Of a DNA stretch of 64,000 nucleotides, positions 45,845 to 53,738 are shown piece after piece. Position numbers and translations under genes: made by a program. Source of the DNA: Bin5 sp963662575 (GTDB lineage: Bacteria; Chloroflexota; Anaerolineae; Caldilineales; Caldilineaceae). Position 1 is the first letter of the stretch. The number at the start of each line of letters is the position of its first letter. Below the pieces are notes generated by a model. It did no database searches and was not told where the DNA came from. It saw only the letters and a list, made by a program, of their open reading frames with translations. The stretch covers positions 248,001-312,000 of the forward strand of contig OY759723.1 of the NCBI GenBank assembly GCA_963662575.1. Reading direction: 5' to 3'.

Positions 45845-46735
45845 ATGTCTGAGCGAGGAAGGAATGCAGAGTTTCCCAGCCACACGGTCTCCTATGAGAT
45901 TATGACCAATGCGGACAACGAAGACAAGGAGCGCAGCTTTACGGTTCTGGCAACGCGGCAGGAGATTGAGCAGCTGGCGGAGCAGGGGTACTTGATCCGG
46001 GAGGCGCTTTTTGAGGGCGAGCAGTTGGAGCGGCTGCGGGGCGCCCTCGACGAGGTCGAAACTGCCGAAGCGGGCGCCGACCCTCGCGCGGACGGCGGAG
46101 AGGCGGCACCGTCTGCGGTTGTCAGCCGTTCGAAGCGGTTCGGCGGCTGGTTTCCGCGTTATCTGATGGACAAGCATGCGGCCTTTCTGGAACTGATCAG
46201 TTTTCAGCCGACGCTATCGGTTGCGCGTGCGGTGTTGGGGCCGTTTGTACGGATTCGCCAGTTGGGGGGGCGGGTCAGTTACCCGGGCGAGCCGAACCAG
46301 GAAACGCAGTGGCACCTGCACCGGCGCACGGTGCCCAAGCCTCTGCCGGCATTCTTCTCCTTTCCGCACACTTTGGACTGCCTGATTTATCTGGATGAAC
46401 TGAATGACGCGAATGGTACGCTGGCGATTGTACCTGGATCGCACCGGCGGGTCCATGACCCGCTGCCGGCTGACTGCTACGACGATCTGCCAGGACAGAA
46501 GGTGGTGCGGGGACCGGCAGGGACATGTATAATCATGCACAGCAATCTATGGCACCGGGCTTTGCCGACGCGGCCTGACGGCGAAAAGCGCCGCCTGCTT
46601 ATCCTCTGTTACGGACCGACGTGGATGCGCTATTCTCCCTTTGGCGTCAAACCGGAGGATAGCCTCGTCGATGCAATTTTGGACGAGGCCGATTCCGAAA
46701 CGAAGGAGCTCCTGGGGGTTGGCGGCTATCAGTAG
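45845..46735 (+). CDS. Phytanoyl-CoA dioxygenase (PhyH)-like protein with altered metal motif
   Basis: The 296-residue protein resembles Fe(II)/2-oxoglutarate oxygenases of the PhyH group. It contains an EQGYLIREALFEGEQLERLR entry helix, an IYLDELNDANGTLAIVPGSH core and the distal-His segment SNLWHRALPTRP (His237) with Arg249/250 positioned for 2-oxoglutarate. The first metal motif reads QWHLHRR, His157-x-His159, where active family members have His-x-Asp. It may therefore be inactive, or use a three-His site. The substrate is unknown. It follows dispersed-repeat copy 3. Confidence 0.85.
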   Translation: MSERGRNAEFPSHTVSYEIMTNADNEDKERSFTVLATRQEIEQLAEQGYLIREALFEGEQLERLRGALDEVETAEAGADPRADGGEAAPSAVVSRSKRFGGWFPRYLMDKHAAFLELISFQPTLSVARAVLGPFVRIRQLGGRVSYPGEPNQETQWHLHRRTVPKPLPAFFSFPHTLDCLIYLDELNDANGTLAIVPGSHRRVHDPLPADCYDDLPGQKVVRGPAGTCIIMHSNLWHRALPTRPDGEKRRLLILCYGPTWMRYSPFGVKPEDSLVDAILDEADSETKELLGVGGYQ

Positions 46736-46741
46736 GCGCGA

Positions 46742-47497
46742 TCAGCCGCGGCCTACGTATGGCATCGTATTGGCCATGACGGTCAGGGTGAGTACGTTGG
46801 TGTCCAGGGGCAGGCTGTCCATATAGAGGATCGTTTGGGCGACCCCGTCGGAGTCCATGTTCGGCTCGACCATAGTGGTGCCGTTGGCCTGCAGAATGCC
46901 GGAACGCATGCGTTCGGTCATTTCGGTGGCGGCGTTGCCGATATCGATCTGGCCGCAGCAGATGTTGTAGGCGCGGCCGTCGAGAGAGGTGGATTTAGTC
47001 AGGCCGGTGATGGCGTGTTTGGTGGACGTGTAGGGGGCGGAGTTGGGGCGGGGGGTATGCGCCGAGATGGAACCGTTGTTGATGATGCGGCCACCCTGGG
47101 GCGTCTGATTTTTCATGATGCGGAACGCCCGCTGCGAACAGAGGAAGACGCCGGTGAGGTTTACGTCGACGACGGATTTCCAGTCTTCGTAGGAGATTTC
47201 GTCAAAGTCGGCGCGCGGGGCGCCGCGGCCGGCATTGTTGAAGAGGAGGTCGAGGCGACCGAAGGCTTCGATAGTGCGGTCGAAGAGGGCGTCTACGGCG
47301 GCGGGATCGGTCACGTCGGTCTGGACGACCAGGGCGCGCTCGCCGGCGCCGGACTCTGCGGCCGTTTCTTCGATGCGGTCGAGGCGACGTCCGGCCAGGG
47401 CGACGGAGTATCCTTCCGCGAGCAGGAGCAGGGCGGTGCGTTTGCCGATGCCGGAGCCTGCGCCGGTGATGATTGCTACTCTGCCGGAGGTGGTCAT
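46742..47497 (-). CDS. Short-chain dehydrogenase/reductase (SDR)
   Basis: From ATG 47497 (AAAGGAG about 10 bp upstream) the protein has 251 residues, the usual classical-SDR length. It shows the cofactor motif ITGAGSGIG at residues 9-17, the LFNNAGRG motif, NGSISAHTP with the catalytic Ser and YTSTKHAI with the Tyr-x3-Lys pair. The frame stays open to 47602 but that leader has no ribosome site. It is convergent with the dioxygenase-like gene (6-bp gap). The IS1595 element begins 226 bp upstream of it. Confidence 0.92.
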   Translation of the reverse strand: MTTSGRVAIITGAGSGIGKRTALLLLAEGYSVALAGRRLDRIEETAAESGAGERALVVQTDVTDPAAVDALFDRTIEAFGRLDLLFNNAGRGAPRADFDEISYEDWKSVVDVNLTGVFLCSQRAFRIMKNQTPQGGRIINNGSISAHTPRPNSAPYTSTKHAITGLTKSTSLDGRAYNICCGQIDIGNAATEMTERMRSGILQANGTTMVEPNMDSDGVAQTILYMDSLPLDTNVLTLTVMANTMPYVGRG

Positions 47498-47743
47498 ATT
47501 TGTGTGCTCCTTTGTTGTTGTGGGTATTGTTTCGCAGCCAGTGGACAGTAGGCGTCGTGGCAAATGATGCTCCGTCGCCAGCCTTGCGCGGCTGTTGGGC
47601 ACAGTCTATCACGGCAGCAATTCATTTCCTACTTGGCAGAGCAGGTTGGGGCAGGTCCAGGCTCGAGGAAGTATGGCAGTAAGGAAGCAGGATGGGAACA
47701 GAAGCGGGATTCACAAAACATTAGGGAATTAGTCGTTTTGGGC

Positions 47744-47772
47744 TTGACAAGTGAATCGGGATCGAGTATACT
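47744..47772 (+). promoter_or_regulatory. Transposase promoter overlapping the left inverted repeat
   Basis: A consensus TTGACA (47744-47749), exactly 17 bp and TATACT (47767-47772) form a strong sigma-70-type promoter. The -35 box overlaps the inner end of the left inverted repeat, so transposase binding to the end could repress its own transcription. The right end carries the counterpart TTAACT-17 bp-TATACT pointing inward on the minus strand. Confidence 0.75.
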
Positions 47773-47813
47773 GTATATATAGGATCGGACAGATACTCAC
47801 GGGGAGATTCATA

Positions 47814-48683
47814 ATGGACTTGATTACAGTTTTCAGACAGTTCCCAGACGAAGAAGCCTGCTACGAACATCTGGAGGAAGTGCGGTGGGGGGATTGCCCA
47901 GAATGCCCCTATTGTAACAGCACTGAGGTAGCGCGCAAGGTCGAAAAGGGCAGGGTTGGACGTTGGAATTGCCATGCCTGCAAGGACAGTTTCAATGTTC
48001 TGCAAAGCACGATCTTTCAGGGTACGCACATTCCTCTTCAAAAATGGTTTCTTGGCATTGCCATTATGATCAACGCCAAGAAAAGCGTATCCAGTTGCCA
48101 GTTAGCCCGCGATCTGGATATGCCGCAGAAGTCGGCCTACACGATGCAGATGCGGATTCGCAAGGGCATGGTAGACGACGGCGGTTTTCTCTCTGGTATT
48201 GTGGAGGCGGACGAGGTGTTTCTGGCTACTGATGGCAGTCGTAAGCATGACAAGGACGACCCGCCCAGGCGCGGGCGCGGCACAAAGAAACTGCCCGTTG
48301 TTGGTGCAATCTCACGCGGCGGCAAGGTCGTTGCCAAGCCTTCTCCCAAAGTTACGGCTGCAAGTTTGAAAGCGTTCCTCGCCAAGCATATCAAGGCTGA
48401 TGACAGTGTGCTAATCACAGACGAATTCCCCGGTTACAACCGCATGAATGAGTGGGTTCCTCACTTCACGATCAATCACGCCGTTCAGTATGTCGAGGGC
48501 TTGATTCACACGAATACGATTGAGGGTTTCTGGTCGTTGGTCAAGCGGGCGATTTTCGGAACGCATCATCATTACACCCGCGAACACGCTGCACCTTACA
48601 TCGTAGAGGCTTGCTACAAGTACAACAACCGACACAATGCCGATACCTTCGGAGATTTCATCAGTGGGGCGGTGACAGTATGA
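47814..48683 (+). CDS. IS1595-family transposase
   Basis: The 289-residue transposase starts at the ATG preceded by GGGAGA. An N-terminal zinc ribbon is formed by CPECPYC (Cys28/31/34) and CHAC (Cys53/56). A helix-turn-helix-like region follows (SSCQLARDLDMPQKSAYTMQ), then the ISXO2-like catalytic domain. That domain has Asp133 (VEADEV), Asp203 (LITDEF), and Asn234/Glu237 (HTNTIEGFW), giving an intact DD(N/E) set. A C-terminal YKYNNRHNADTF motif completes it. Its stop overlaps the start of the downstream gene by ATGA. Confidence 0.95.
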   Translation: MDLITVFRQFPDEEACYEHLEEVRWGDCPECPYCNSTEVARKVEKGRVGRWNCHACKDSFNVLQSTIFQGTHIPLQKWFLGIAIMINAKKSVSSCQLARDLDMPQKSAYTMQMRIRKGMVDDGGFLSGIVEADEVFLATDGSRKHDKDDPPRRGRGTKKLPVVGAISRGGKVVAKPSPKVTAASLKAFLAKHIKADDSVLITDEFPGYNRMNEWVPHFTINHAVQYVEGLIHTNTIEGFWSLVKRAIFGTHHHYTREHAAPYIVEACYKYNNRHNADTFGDFISGAVTV

Positions 48684-50323
48684 ACAAGCTATATTATGGC
48701 GACTGCCTAACCGTAATGGAGCGCATCCCCCAGCGCAGTATCGATCTGGTATACCTTGATCCTCCGTTTAACTCCAATCGAAACTACAACGCTATTTATA
48801 AGGATGAAACTGGCAATCCTTTGCCTGAGCAGGTTGACGCCTTTTGTGATACCTGGGAGTTGACGCCAGAACGAGAGCGGGAAGCCAGGGCAGTGCCCGC
48901 ATTGATGCGAGATAGCGGCATAGATCATGACACTGCCGATCTGTGGGGGCTGTGGATGAAGGCACTAAGAAAGACGCAGCCAAGTTTGTTAGCCTATATG
49001 ACTTATATGGTGCCCCGACTGCTTCGCATGTACTCGCTGATGAAGCCTACTGCCAGCCTGTACTTTCATTGCGATCCAACTGCTAGCCACTACATTAAAC
49101 CCTTTCTGGATGCCATTTTCGACCACAGAAACTATCGCAATGAAATCTCCTGGCAACGTGCAACGTCTACTCAGAAGGGGAATCAGTACGATAGTAAGGG
49201 CTGGGGCAACAACGTTGACATTATTCTGTACTACGCAAAATCAAACGCCACCAAGTTGAATCCATACAAGAATCCGGCGGACTTTACCGAAGAAGAGATC
49301 GTTGAAAAGTTTGACCGGATAGACGAAAACGGAGAGCGTTATTATGATGACAGCGCACATATATGGCGGACTCCAGGCATGGGTCCACGGCCCAATCTGT
49401 GTTATGAGTGGCGCGGCTTTCGCAATCGGCACACAAGCGGATGGAGGATGAAAAAAGAACGGTTGGAGGAAGAGTACCAAAAGGGCAATTTCGTCATTTT
49501 GGAAAACGGGAAGCTGCAAAGACGTAAGTATGTGAAGGACTATAGAGGGTACACATACGGAAATCTCTGGACAGATATACCTATGGTGCAAGGCGATGAA
49601 GATTTAGGGTACGACACCCAAAAGCCTGTTCGACTCTTAGATCGTATTATTCAAGCAAGCAGTAAGGAGGGGGATACGATCCTTGATCCGTTCTGTGGTT
49701 GCGCCACCACACTGGAAGCAGCGCACCGCCTAAAGCGCAATTGGATCGGCATCGACATAGCGATTCATGCAATCAGGCGCGTGGCGCAGGTCCGCTTGAC
49801 AGATCGGTGTGGACTTCAGGAAGGCGTTCACTATGAAGTGGACGGCATACCGAACAGTGTTGAGAGTGCCGAGGCTCTGTGGAAGCAAGACAGATACCAG
49901 TTTCAAAAGTGGGCTGTCGAACAGGTGGATGGTTTCTGCACGACAAAACAGAGCGCAGATGGTGGTGTAGACGGACGCATTTACTTCTACACGGACGAAC
50001 ACGGGAGCGACATTCAGAATATGATTGTGGAAGTTAAAGGCGGCAAGCATGTTGGCGTCGGTGTACTGCGAGAGTTGCGCGGTGTCATTGATCGAGAGGA
50101 TGCACAGTTGGGCTGTCTGATTGTTCAGAATCCGCCCAGCAAGCAACAGCAAAGAGGGTACGACAAAGAGATTATCGGCGCTGGCACGGTGAAATTGAAC
50201 GGATGGGAGTATCCCCGCCTTCAGGTGTTGTCAGTGCCGGAAATTCTGGACGGGAAACTTCCTGCGGTTCCTCGTCCAGTTGGACGGCATGAACCGCAAC
50301 CAGCACTCTTGCCAGTTGTTTGA
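48680..50323 (+). CDS. Site-specific DNA methyltransferase fused to a PD-(D/E)XK nuclease-like domain (passenger of the IS)
   Basis: The 547-residue protein has methyltransferase motif IV DPPF at residues 27-30 and motif I DPFCGCATT at 336-344. This is the beta-class order of N6-adenine or N4-cytosine methyltransferases. A variable target-recognition stretch lies between them. Residues 400-500 add a restriction-endonuclease-like domain, ADGGVDGRIYF then NMIVEVKGGKHVGVG, where Asp431 and Glu451-x-Lys453 fit an Mrr-type PD-(D/E)XK site. It could be a single-chain restriction-modification protein or a methyltransferase with an inactive nuclease fold. Translation is coupled to the transposase. 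It would methylate host or element DNA. Confidence 0.9.
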   Translation: MNKLYYGDCLTVMERIPQRSIDLVYLDPPFNSNRNYNAIYKDETGNPLPEQVDAFCDTWELTPEREREARAVPALMRDSGIDHDTADLWGLWMKALRKTQPSLLAYMTYMVPRLLRMYSLMKPTASLYFHCDPTASHYIKPFLDAIFDHRNYRNEISWQRATSTQKGNQYDSKGWGNNVDIILYYAKSNATKLNPYKNPADFTEEEIVEKFDRIDENGERYYDDSAHIWRTPGMGPRPNLCYEWRGFRNRHTSGWRMKKERLEEEYQKGNFVILENGKLQRRKYVKDYRGYTYGNLWTDIPMVQGDEDLGYDTQKPVRLLDRIIQASSKEGDTILDPFCGCATTLEAAHRLKRNWIGIDIAIHAIRRVAQVRLTDRCGLQEGVHYEVDGIPNSVESAEALWKQDRYQFQKWAVEQVDGFCTTKQSADGGVDGRIYFYTDEHGSDIQNMIVEVKGGKHVGVGVLRELRGVIDREDAQLGCLIVQNPPSKQQQRGYDKEIIGAGTVKLNGWEYPRLQVLSVPEILDGKLPAVPRPVGRHEPQPALLPVV

Positions 50324-50427
50324 CAAAGTAATTGGGAGAGGGTACATTAGGCGCGCAATGGTGATCAGAAGTCGAGATGCATCTACGCAATTCAGCGGTT
50401 GTGTTCTAAGATGCGGGTACTTCGGTT

Positions 50428-50487
50428 GTGTCCCGGTAGCGACGCCCCTGATACTTTCAGGAGTAGTTGAAGTCGCTACCGGGACGC
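50428..50487. promoter_or_regulatory. Long stem-loop in the tail of the IS
   Basis: GTCCCGGTAGCGAC (50430-50443) is exactly complementary to GTCGCTACCGGGAC (50472-50485). A smaller CCTGA/TCAGG hairpin lies within the loop. The structure lies 107 bp after the passenger gene and could end transcription from inside the element, block read-through into the neighbour, or be a small structured RNA. The rest of 50324-50620 shows no gene. Confidence 0.6.
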
Positions 50488-50675
50488 TTCATTTTAGTCG
50501 AGGGAAGTTTAGGTACTTCCGGCATATTATCACCCCCTTTCCATCCCACAAGCGGACAGAATCAAGCGAGTGCATCCCGACCACTGATCGGGATCAAGTA
50601 TAGCATTGGGATGGCACGGAGTTAAGCCCAAAATGACTAATCCCCAAACATTATACACAGTGAGGAGTATGAACG

Positions 50676-51449
50676 ATGAAGATTCTGCGCTACAGTGCTA
50701 ACGATGCGATCAGCTACGGCATTCTGGAAGAGGATGGCGCCATCCGGCAGATGGCCTCTTGTCCGTTCGACAGTTTCGAGGAGAGCGGCGAGACGACGCA
50801 TCTGGACAACGTTCGGGTGCTGGCGCCGGTGGGGAAGCCGCGGTTGATTGGGGTGGGGCTGAATTACCTTGCCCATGCGGAGGAGGGCGGACAGACGCCA
50901 CCGGACCAGCCGATGCTGTTCATGCTGCCCTGGACCGCCATTCTCGACCCGGAGGAGGCGATCGTCTACCCGCGGCAGGGGCAGGACGTACATTATGAGG
51001 GCGAACTGTCGGTGATCATCGGCAAGAAGGCGCGCCGGGTGGCGGAAGCCGATGCGCTGGACTGTGTCTTGGGCTACACGTGCGGCAACGATGTCAGCGA
51101 GCGGGTGATCCAGGCCAATGAGATGGCCAATGGCTGTATGCTGATAGGCAAGGGGTTTGATACTTTCAAGCCGCTGGGTCCTTACATCGCGACTGATCTG
51201 GATTCGACCAATCTTGAGCTGACAACACGTGTAAACGGCGAGGTCAAGCAGCACACGAACACCGACGACCTGATTTTTTCGGTGGCGCAACTGATCGCAT
51301 ATATCAGCGAGGCGGTTACGCTGCTGCCGGGTGACGTGATTATGACAGGGACGCCGTCAGGCGTTGGTCCTGTACAGCCGGGCGATGTGGTTGAGATCGA
51401 GATTTCGGGGGTCGGTGTACTGCGCAATCCGGTGGTGGCGGAGGCGTAA
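50676..51449 (+). CDS. Fumarylacetoacetate hydrolase family protein
   Basis: The 257-residue enzyme belongs to the FAH/HpcE superfamily of metal-dependent hydrolases, isomerases and decarboxylases acting on acylpyruvates and keto acids. It has PRLIGVGLNYLAHAEEGG near residue 55, metal ligands HYEGELSVIIG (Glu-x-Glu) and CGNDVSERVIQ (Asp), and the MTGTPSGVGPVQPGD loop. ATG at 50676 is preceded by GAGGAG. The IS1595 element ends 22 bp before the start codon, which probably separates the gene from its original promoter. Confidence 0.92.
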   Translation: MKILRYSANDAISYGILEEDGAIRQMASCPFDSFEESGETTHLDNVRVLAPVGKPRLIGVGLNYLAHAEEGGQTPPDQPMLFMLPWTAILDPEEAIVYPRQGQDVHYEGELSVIIGKKARRVAEADALDCVLGYTCGNDVSERVIQANEMANGCMLIGKGFDTFKPLGPYIATDLDSTNLELTTRVNGEVKQHTNTDDLIFSVAQLIAYISEAVTLLPGDVIMTGTPSGVGPVQPGDVVEIEISGVGVLRNPVVAEA

Positions 51450-51465
51450 TTCTCGATAGCGGTGT

Positions 51466-51524
51466 TGTGACGTCACGCGGCTTCCCAGTTTCCTTGCAGG
51501 ATGGGAAGTCTACGTGGCGTCACA
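51466..51524. terminator. Stem-loop between the convergent FAH and antitoxin genes
   Basis: TGTGACGTCACG (51466-51477) pairs with CGTGGCGTCACA (51513-51524) at 11 of 12 positions, and CTTCCCA/TGGGAAG forms an inner stem. It sits between two converging genes, where a bidirectional terminator is expected, although the T-runs are weak. On the minus strand the inner part also reads LPILQGNWEAA and a stop, echoing the end of the DUF402 protein. Confidence 0.5.
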
Positions 51525-51558
51525 GACTGCTCACCGCCATTCTACACCACCAAGAGTC

Positions 51559-51840
51559 CTATCTACTCTGTCGGGCTACATACTCTTTGAGGATGCTCCG
51601 AACTAACGTCTGATAAGAGGCTCCTAACTCCTTTGCTTTACTCTTGAAGAAATCAACTGTTTCCTTGTCAAGAGATACCGTGATACTTTCTATCTCGGCT
51701 TCTCTGAAGACAAGATCTTCTGGGCGCGGCAAGAACTCTTTGTCTACGATACGCAGGTCTTCAACATCCGGCAGATCGGGACTGTCAGTGTATTCTACAG
51801 TTTCCCAATTCTGCTTTGGCACATCATGTTGCTGGCTCAT
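51559..51840 (-). CDS. BrnA/CopG-type antitoxin
   Basis: The 93-residue protein has a variable acidic N-terminus and a C-terminal ribbon-helix-helix region: ESITVSLDKETVDFFKSKAK followed by SYQTLVRSILKEYVARQ. That layout is typical of BrnA antitoxins, which neutralise BrnT ribonuclease toxins and repress their own operon. The ATG overlaps the stop of a truncated BrnT frame immediately upstream. The antitoxin appears intact although its toxin is not. Confidence 0.8.
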   Translation of the reverse strand: MSQQHDVPKQNWETVEYTDSPDLPDVEDLRIVDKEFLPRPEDLVFREAEIESITVSLDKETVDFFKSKAKELGASYQTLVRSILKEYVARQSR

Positions 51841-51966
51841 GCCGTTCCTTGCTCCAGATATAGCGCTCGGTATTTCCTCCAGTACCCAGCTCCAAAGATT
51901 CGGATTCGGTTCGCTCTATAGGTAAAGCGAACCGTAAGTATGCCGTATTGTACTCTTCCGACTCCG
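51837..51966 (-). pseudogene. BrnT-type toxin, C-terminal remnant
   Basis: The minus-strand frame that ends in ATGA overlap with the antitoxin gene reads GILTVRFTYRANRIRIFGAG then YWRKYRALYLEQGTA. This matches the last 40 residues of BrnT-family toxins, where a TYRxxRIRIxxAxxxxKxRxxYEQ pattern is usual. The N-terminal half, which carries the catalytic His/Glu/Arg residues, is missing. Upstream sequence turns into the end of the DUF402 gene region within about 30 bp. Confidence 0.7.
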
Positions 51967-51998
51967 AAAAATCTTGTCTCTTCGCGGGTGCTGTGTGG

Positions 51999-52634
51999 TC
52001 ACGGGGCTTCCCAGTTTTTCGGGAGGGTGGGAAGGTTCCAGCCAGCGGGCGGCCGCCAGGCGGCCCATGCTTGAAGCTGCCGGCGGCGGGACGTTGCACA
52101 CTCGCCGGCGATGCGCTGTGTTACACGGCGGATCCGATCACCTTCAGCAGCTGTAAGCAGGCCAAGTTCGATGGCGACGGCGAGCTCGTCTTCGTCCTTC
52201 AGCTGCCATGAGGTGAGGTCGGCGCTGATGACCGCGTCGAGGACATGGTCGGTTGTGTCGAAGCCGATGGTGGTACGTTTGAGGGGCAGTTCGGGATTGA
52301 CTTTCCAGCCGACGTGGGTCCAATCGGGGGCGGACCAGATTGTCCAGAGGGAGGCGGCTTCTCCGGGCACGGACGACCAGATGTGGTGTTGGTCGGTCCA
52401 TTCGTAGAGTTTCCGTGTCCAGGTACCGGATGCGGCGACGTGAAGATGCTCTTGGCGGGAGCAGTCTGGTCCGGCGAAGATGGCGCCGGGGGCGATGTAG
52501 AGGGATACCAGGTCGCTGCTGTCTTCGACAGTGGTAGCCGGGATTGCGGCCCAGACTTCGCTTGTCCAGAGTTGGCGGAACACAACATGGTCGCCAGAGG
52601 ACCAGTGAAGTGCGCGAATTTGCGGGGAAGTCAA
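51999..52634 (-). CDS. DUF402 domain-containing protein
   Basis: The 211-residue protein has the DUF402 core: WKVNPELPLKRTTIGFDTTD followed by HVLDAVISADLTSWQLKDED and a helix ELGLLTAAEGDRI. The acidic residues of the DxxDH and KDEDE motifs are those that bind metal in nucleoside diphosphate phosphatases of this fold. The start is probably TTG at 52634 because a TGA lies shortly upstream in frame and no ATG is available. It is read in the same direction as the BrnTA remnant. Confidence 0.8.
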   Translation of the reverse strand: MTSPQIRALHWSSGDHVVFRQLWTSEVWAAIPATTVEDSSDLVSLYIAPGAIFAGPDCSRQEHLHVAASGTWTRKLYEWTDQHHIWSSVPGEAASLWTIWSAPDWTHVGWKVNPELPLKRTTIGFDTTDHVLDAVISADLTSWQLKDEDELAVAIELGLLTAAEGDRIRRVTQRIAGECATSRRRQLQAWAAWRPPAGWNLPTLPKNWEAP

Positions 52635-52661
52635 GGGGTGCCGCCTTCCATCATTTCATGA

Positions 52662-53408
52662 TCATTCGTGCGTACCTGTCGCGCAACTCAGATTGGCGAA
52701 AGAGGTCAAAAGTGACTGGGGAAAGGAGGTGAATTTTTCCTCGGCCTCCTTCATTCGCTCCAGCTGAATTTTCTGACCTCTAACCTGATTTGCTTCAAAG
52801 AGGGGTGCACTCCCGAAGCAGAAAGCACGTGCATCTGGAAATTCGGATAGGGATGCCAGGTAGTCTTCGCAGCTGGTTTCACCTGCTGACGACTCGAAAT
52901 TCAGCGTTAAGCGGGCCGCCAAGTCGTGTATGACCGTCAGGTATGGAAACTGGACATTTTCCAGGCCCTTTGCTTCGGCAGCATACGCCTCGACAAATTC
53001 TTTTACCTCCGCTCTATTCTCGATACACAGGCTTTCAGCGGTGGCAAAGGCGTTCATGTATATTGCGGCTATTTTGTGGTCATCCAAAGTCACATCCGGG
53101 ATTTCCCCTTTTTCGAGAGTCTTTCTTAGACCCAGTGACCCGTCGTTTTCCATGGCAGTCATTGCCCACAGTTGCAGCCATTGATCGTTTTTCATCTGCT
53201 CTGTGCCCAGGGCAGTGACAGGTTCGCCCTGCGCGTTGAGAAAGAGAGCGGGCACGCCATCAAGATATTGTAACGAGTTGAGGTGTTGGGCAAAACGAGG
53301 TGGAATTTGAATTGGCTCAGTTGTAGGGATGAGCGCAAAGGATCCGGGGTCCAGGGCGCATCCTGACAGGAGGAGCAGCAGGCCGCACAAGAGCAGGACT
53401 CGTTTCAT
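52662..53408 (-). CDS. Lipoprotein of unknown function
   Basis: From ATG 53408, preceded by AAAGGAGAG, the protein has 248 residues. Signal peptide MKRVLLLCGLLLLLSGC ends in a lipobox with Cys17. The rest is mostly helical and acidic, with several Cys (one in SCEDYLASL, one in FCFGSAP). No family was recognised. It is the gene upstream of DUF402 on the same strand, 27 bp away, so they could be co-transcribed. Confidence 0.75.
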   Translation of the reverse strand: MKRVLLLCGLLLLLSGCALDPGSFALIPTTEPIQIPPRFAQHLNSLQYLDGVPALFLNAQGEPVTALGTEQMKNDQWLQLWAMTAMENDGSLGLRKTLEKGEIPDVTLDDHKIAAIYMNAFATAESLCIENRAEVKEFVEAYAAEAKGLENVQFPYLTVIHDLAARLTLNFESSAGETSCEDYLASLSEFPDARAFCFGSAPLFEANQVRGQKIQLERMKEAEEKFTSFPQSLLTSFANLSCATGTHE

Positions 53409-53738
53409 CGTTACTCTCCTTTCTGTCTTCATGTCCTCTACTTCCCACCTTTTAAAAGGCTGGCTTCACTGCTCTGAAGATGGAGCGACCGGTAAGATGC
53501 AGCCATCGAGTGAAAGGATAGAGCAGGCAATGCAGGTTGGGAATGAATGTATGTTAATTGTAACATGGATTTGGGGGGTATAAGTAGAGAGGATACAAAG
53601 GGGTGCATCCCAGATTTGGGGTGGGAACAGTCGGGCGGGGAGATTGTGCCGGCGGCGGCTGGAATTGTTTACCGGCTCTTGGAGGGACGCAGGGCAGGCG
53701 CCAGGCCTGGCCTTACGGGGGGTCGGTTGATTGGGAGT

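Larger units (their letters stand above)
47724..50645 (+). mobile_element. Complete IS1595-family insertion element carrying a methyltransferase-nuclease passenger gene
   Basis: The element is 2,922 bp. Its ends are inverted repeats at 47724-47748 and 50621-50645, identical at 22 of 25 positions. It is flanked on both sides by the 8-bp duplication AAACATTA (47716-47723 and 50646-50653), the size expected for IS1595-type insertion. Inside are an intact transposase gene, an overlapping methyltransferase-nuclease fusion gene, and a 300-bp tail with a strong stem-loop. The perfect target duplication and intact reading frames suggest recent insertion. Its base composition looks less GC-rich than its surroundings. 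Confidence 0.95.

Noticed and set aside
51824..52099. A 91-codon open frame upstream of the antitoxin
   Set aside because: Its translation shows no resemblance to proteins; a different frame of the same DNA reads as the BrnT C-terminus.
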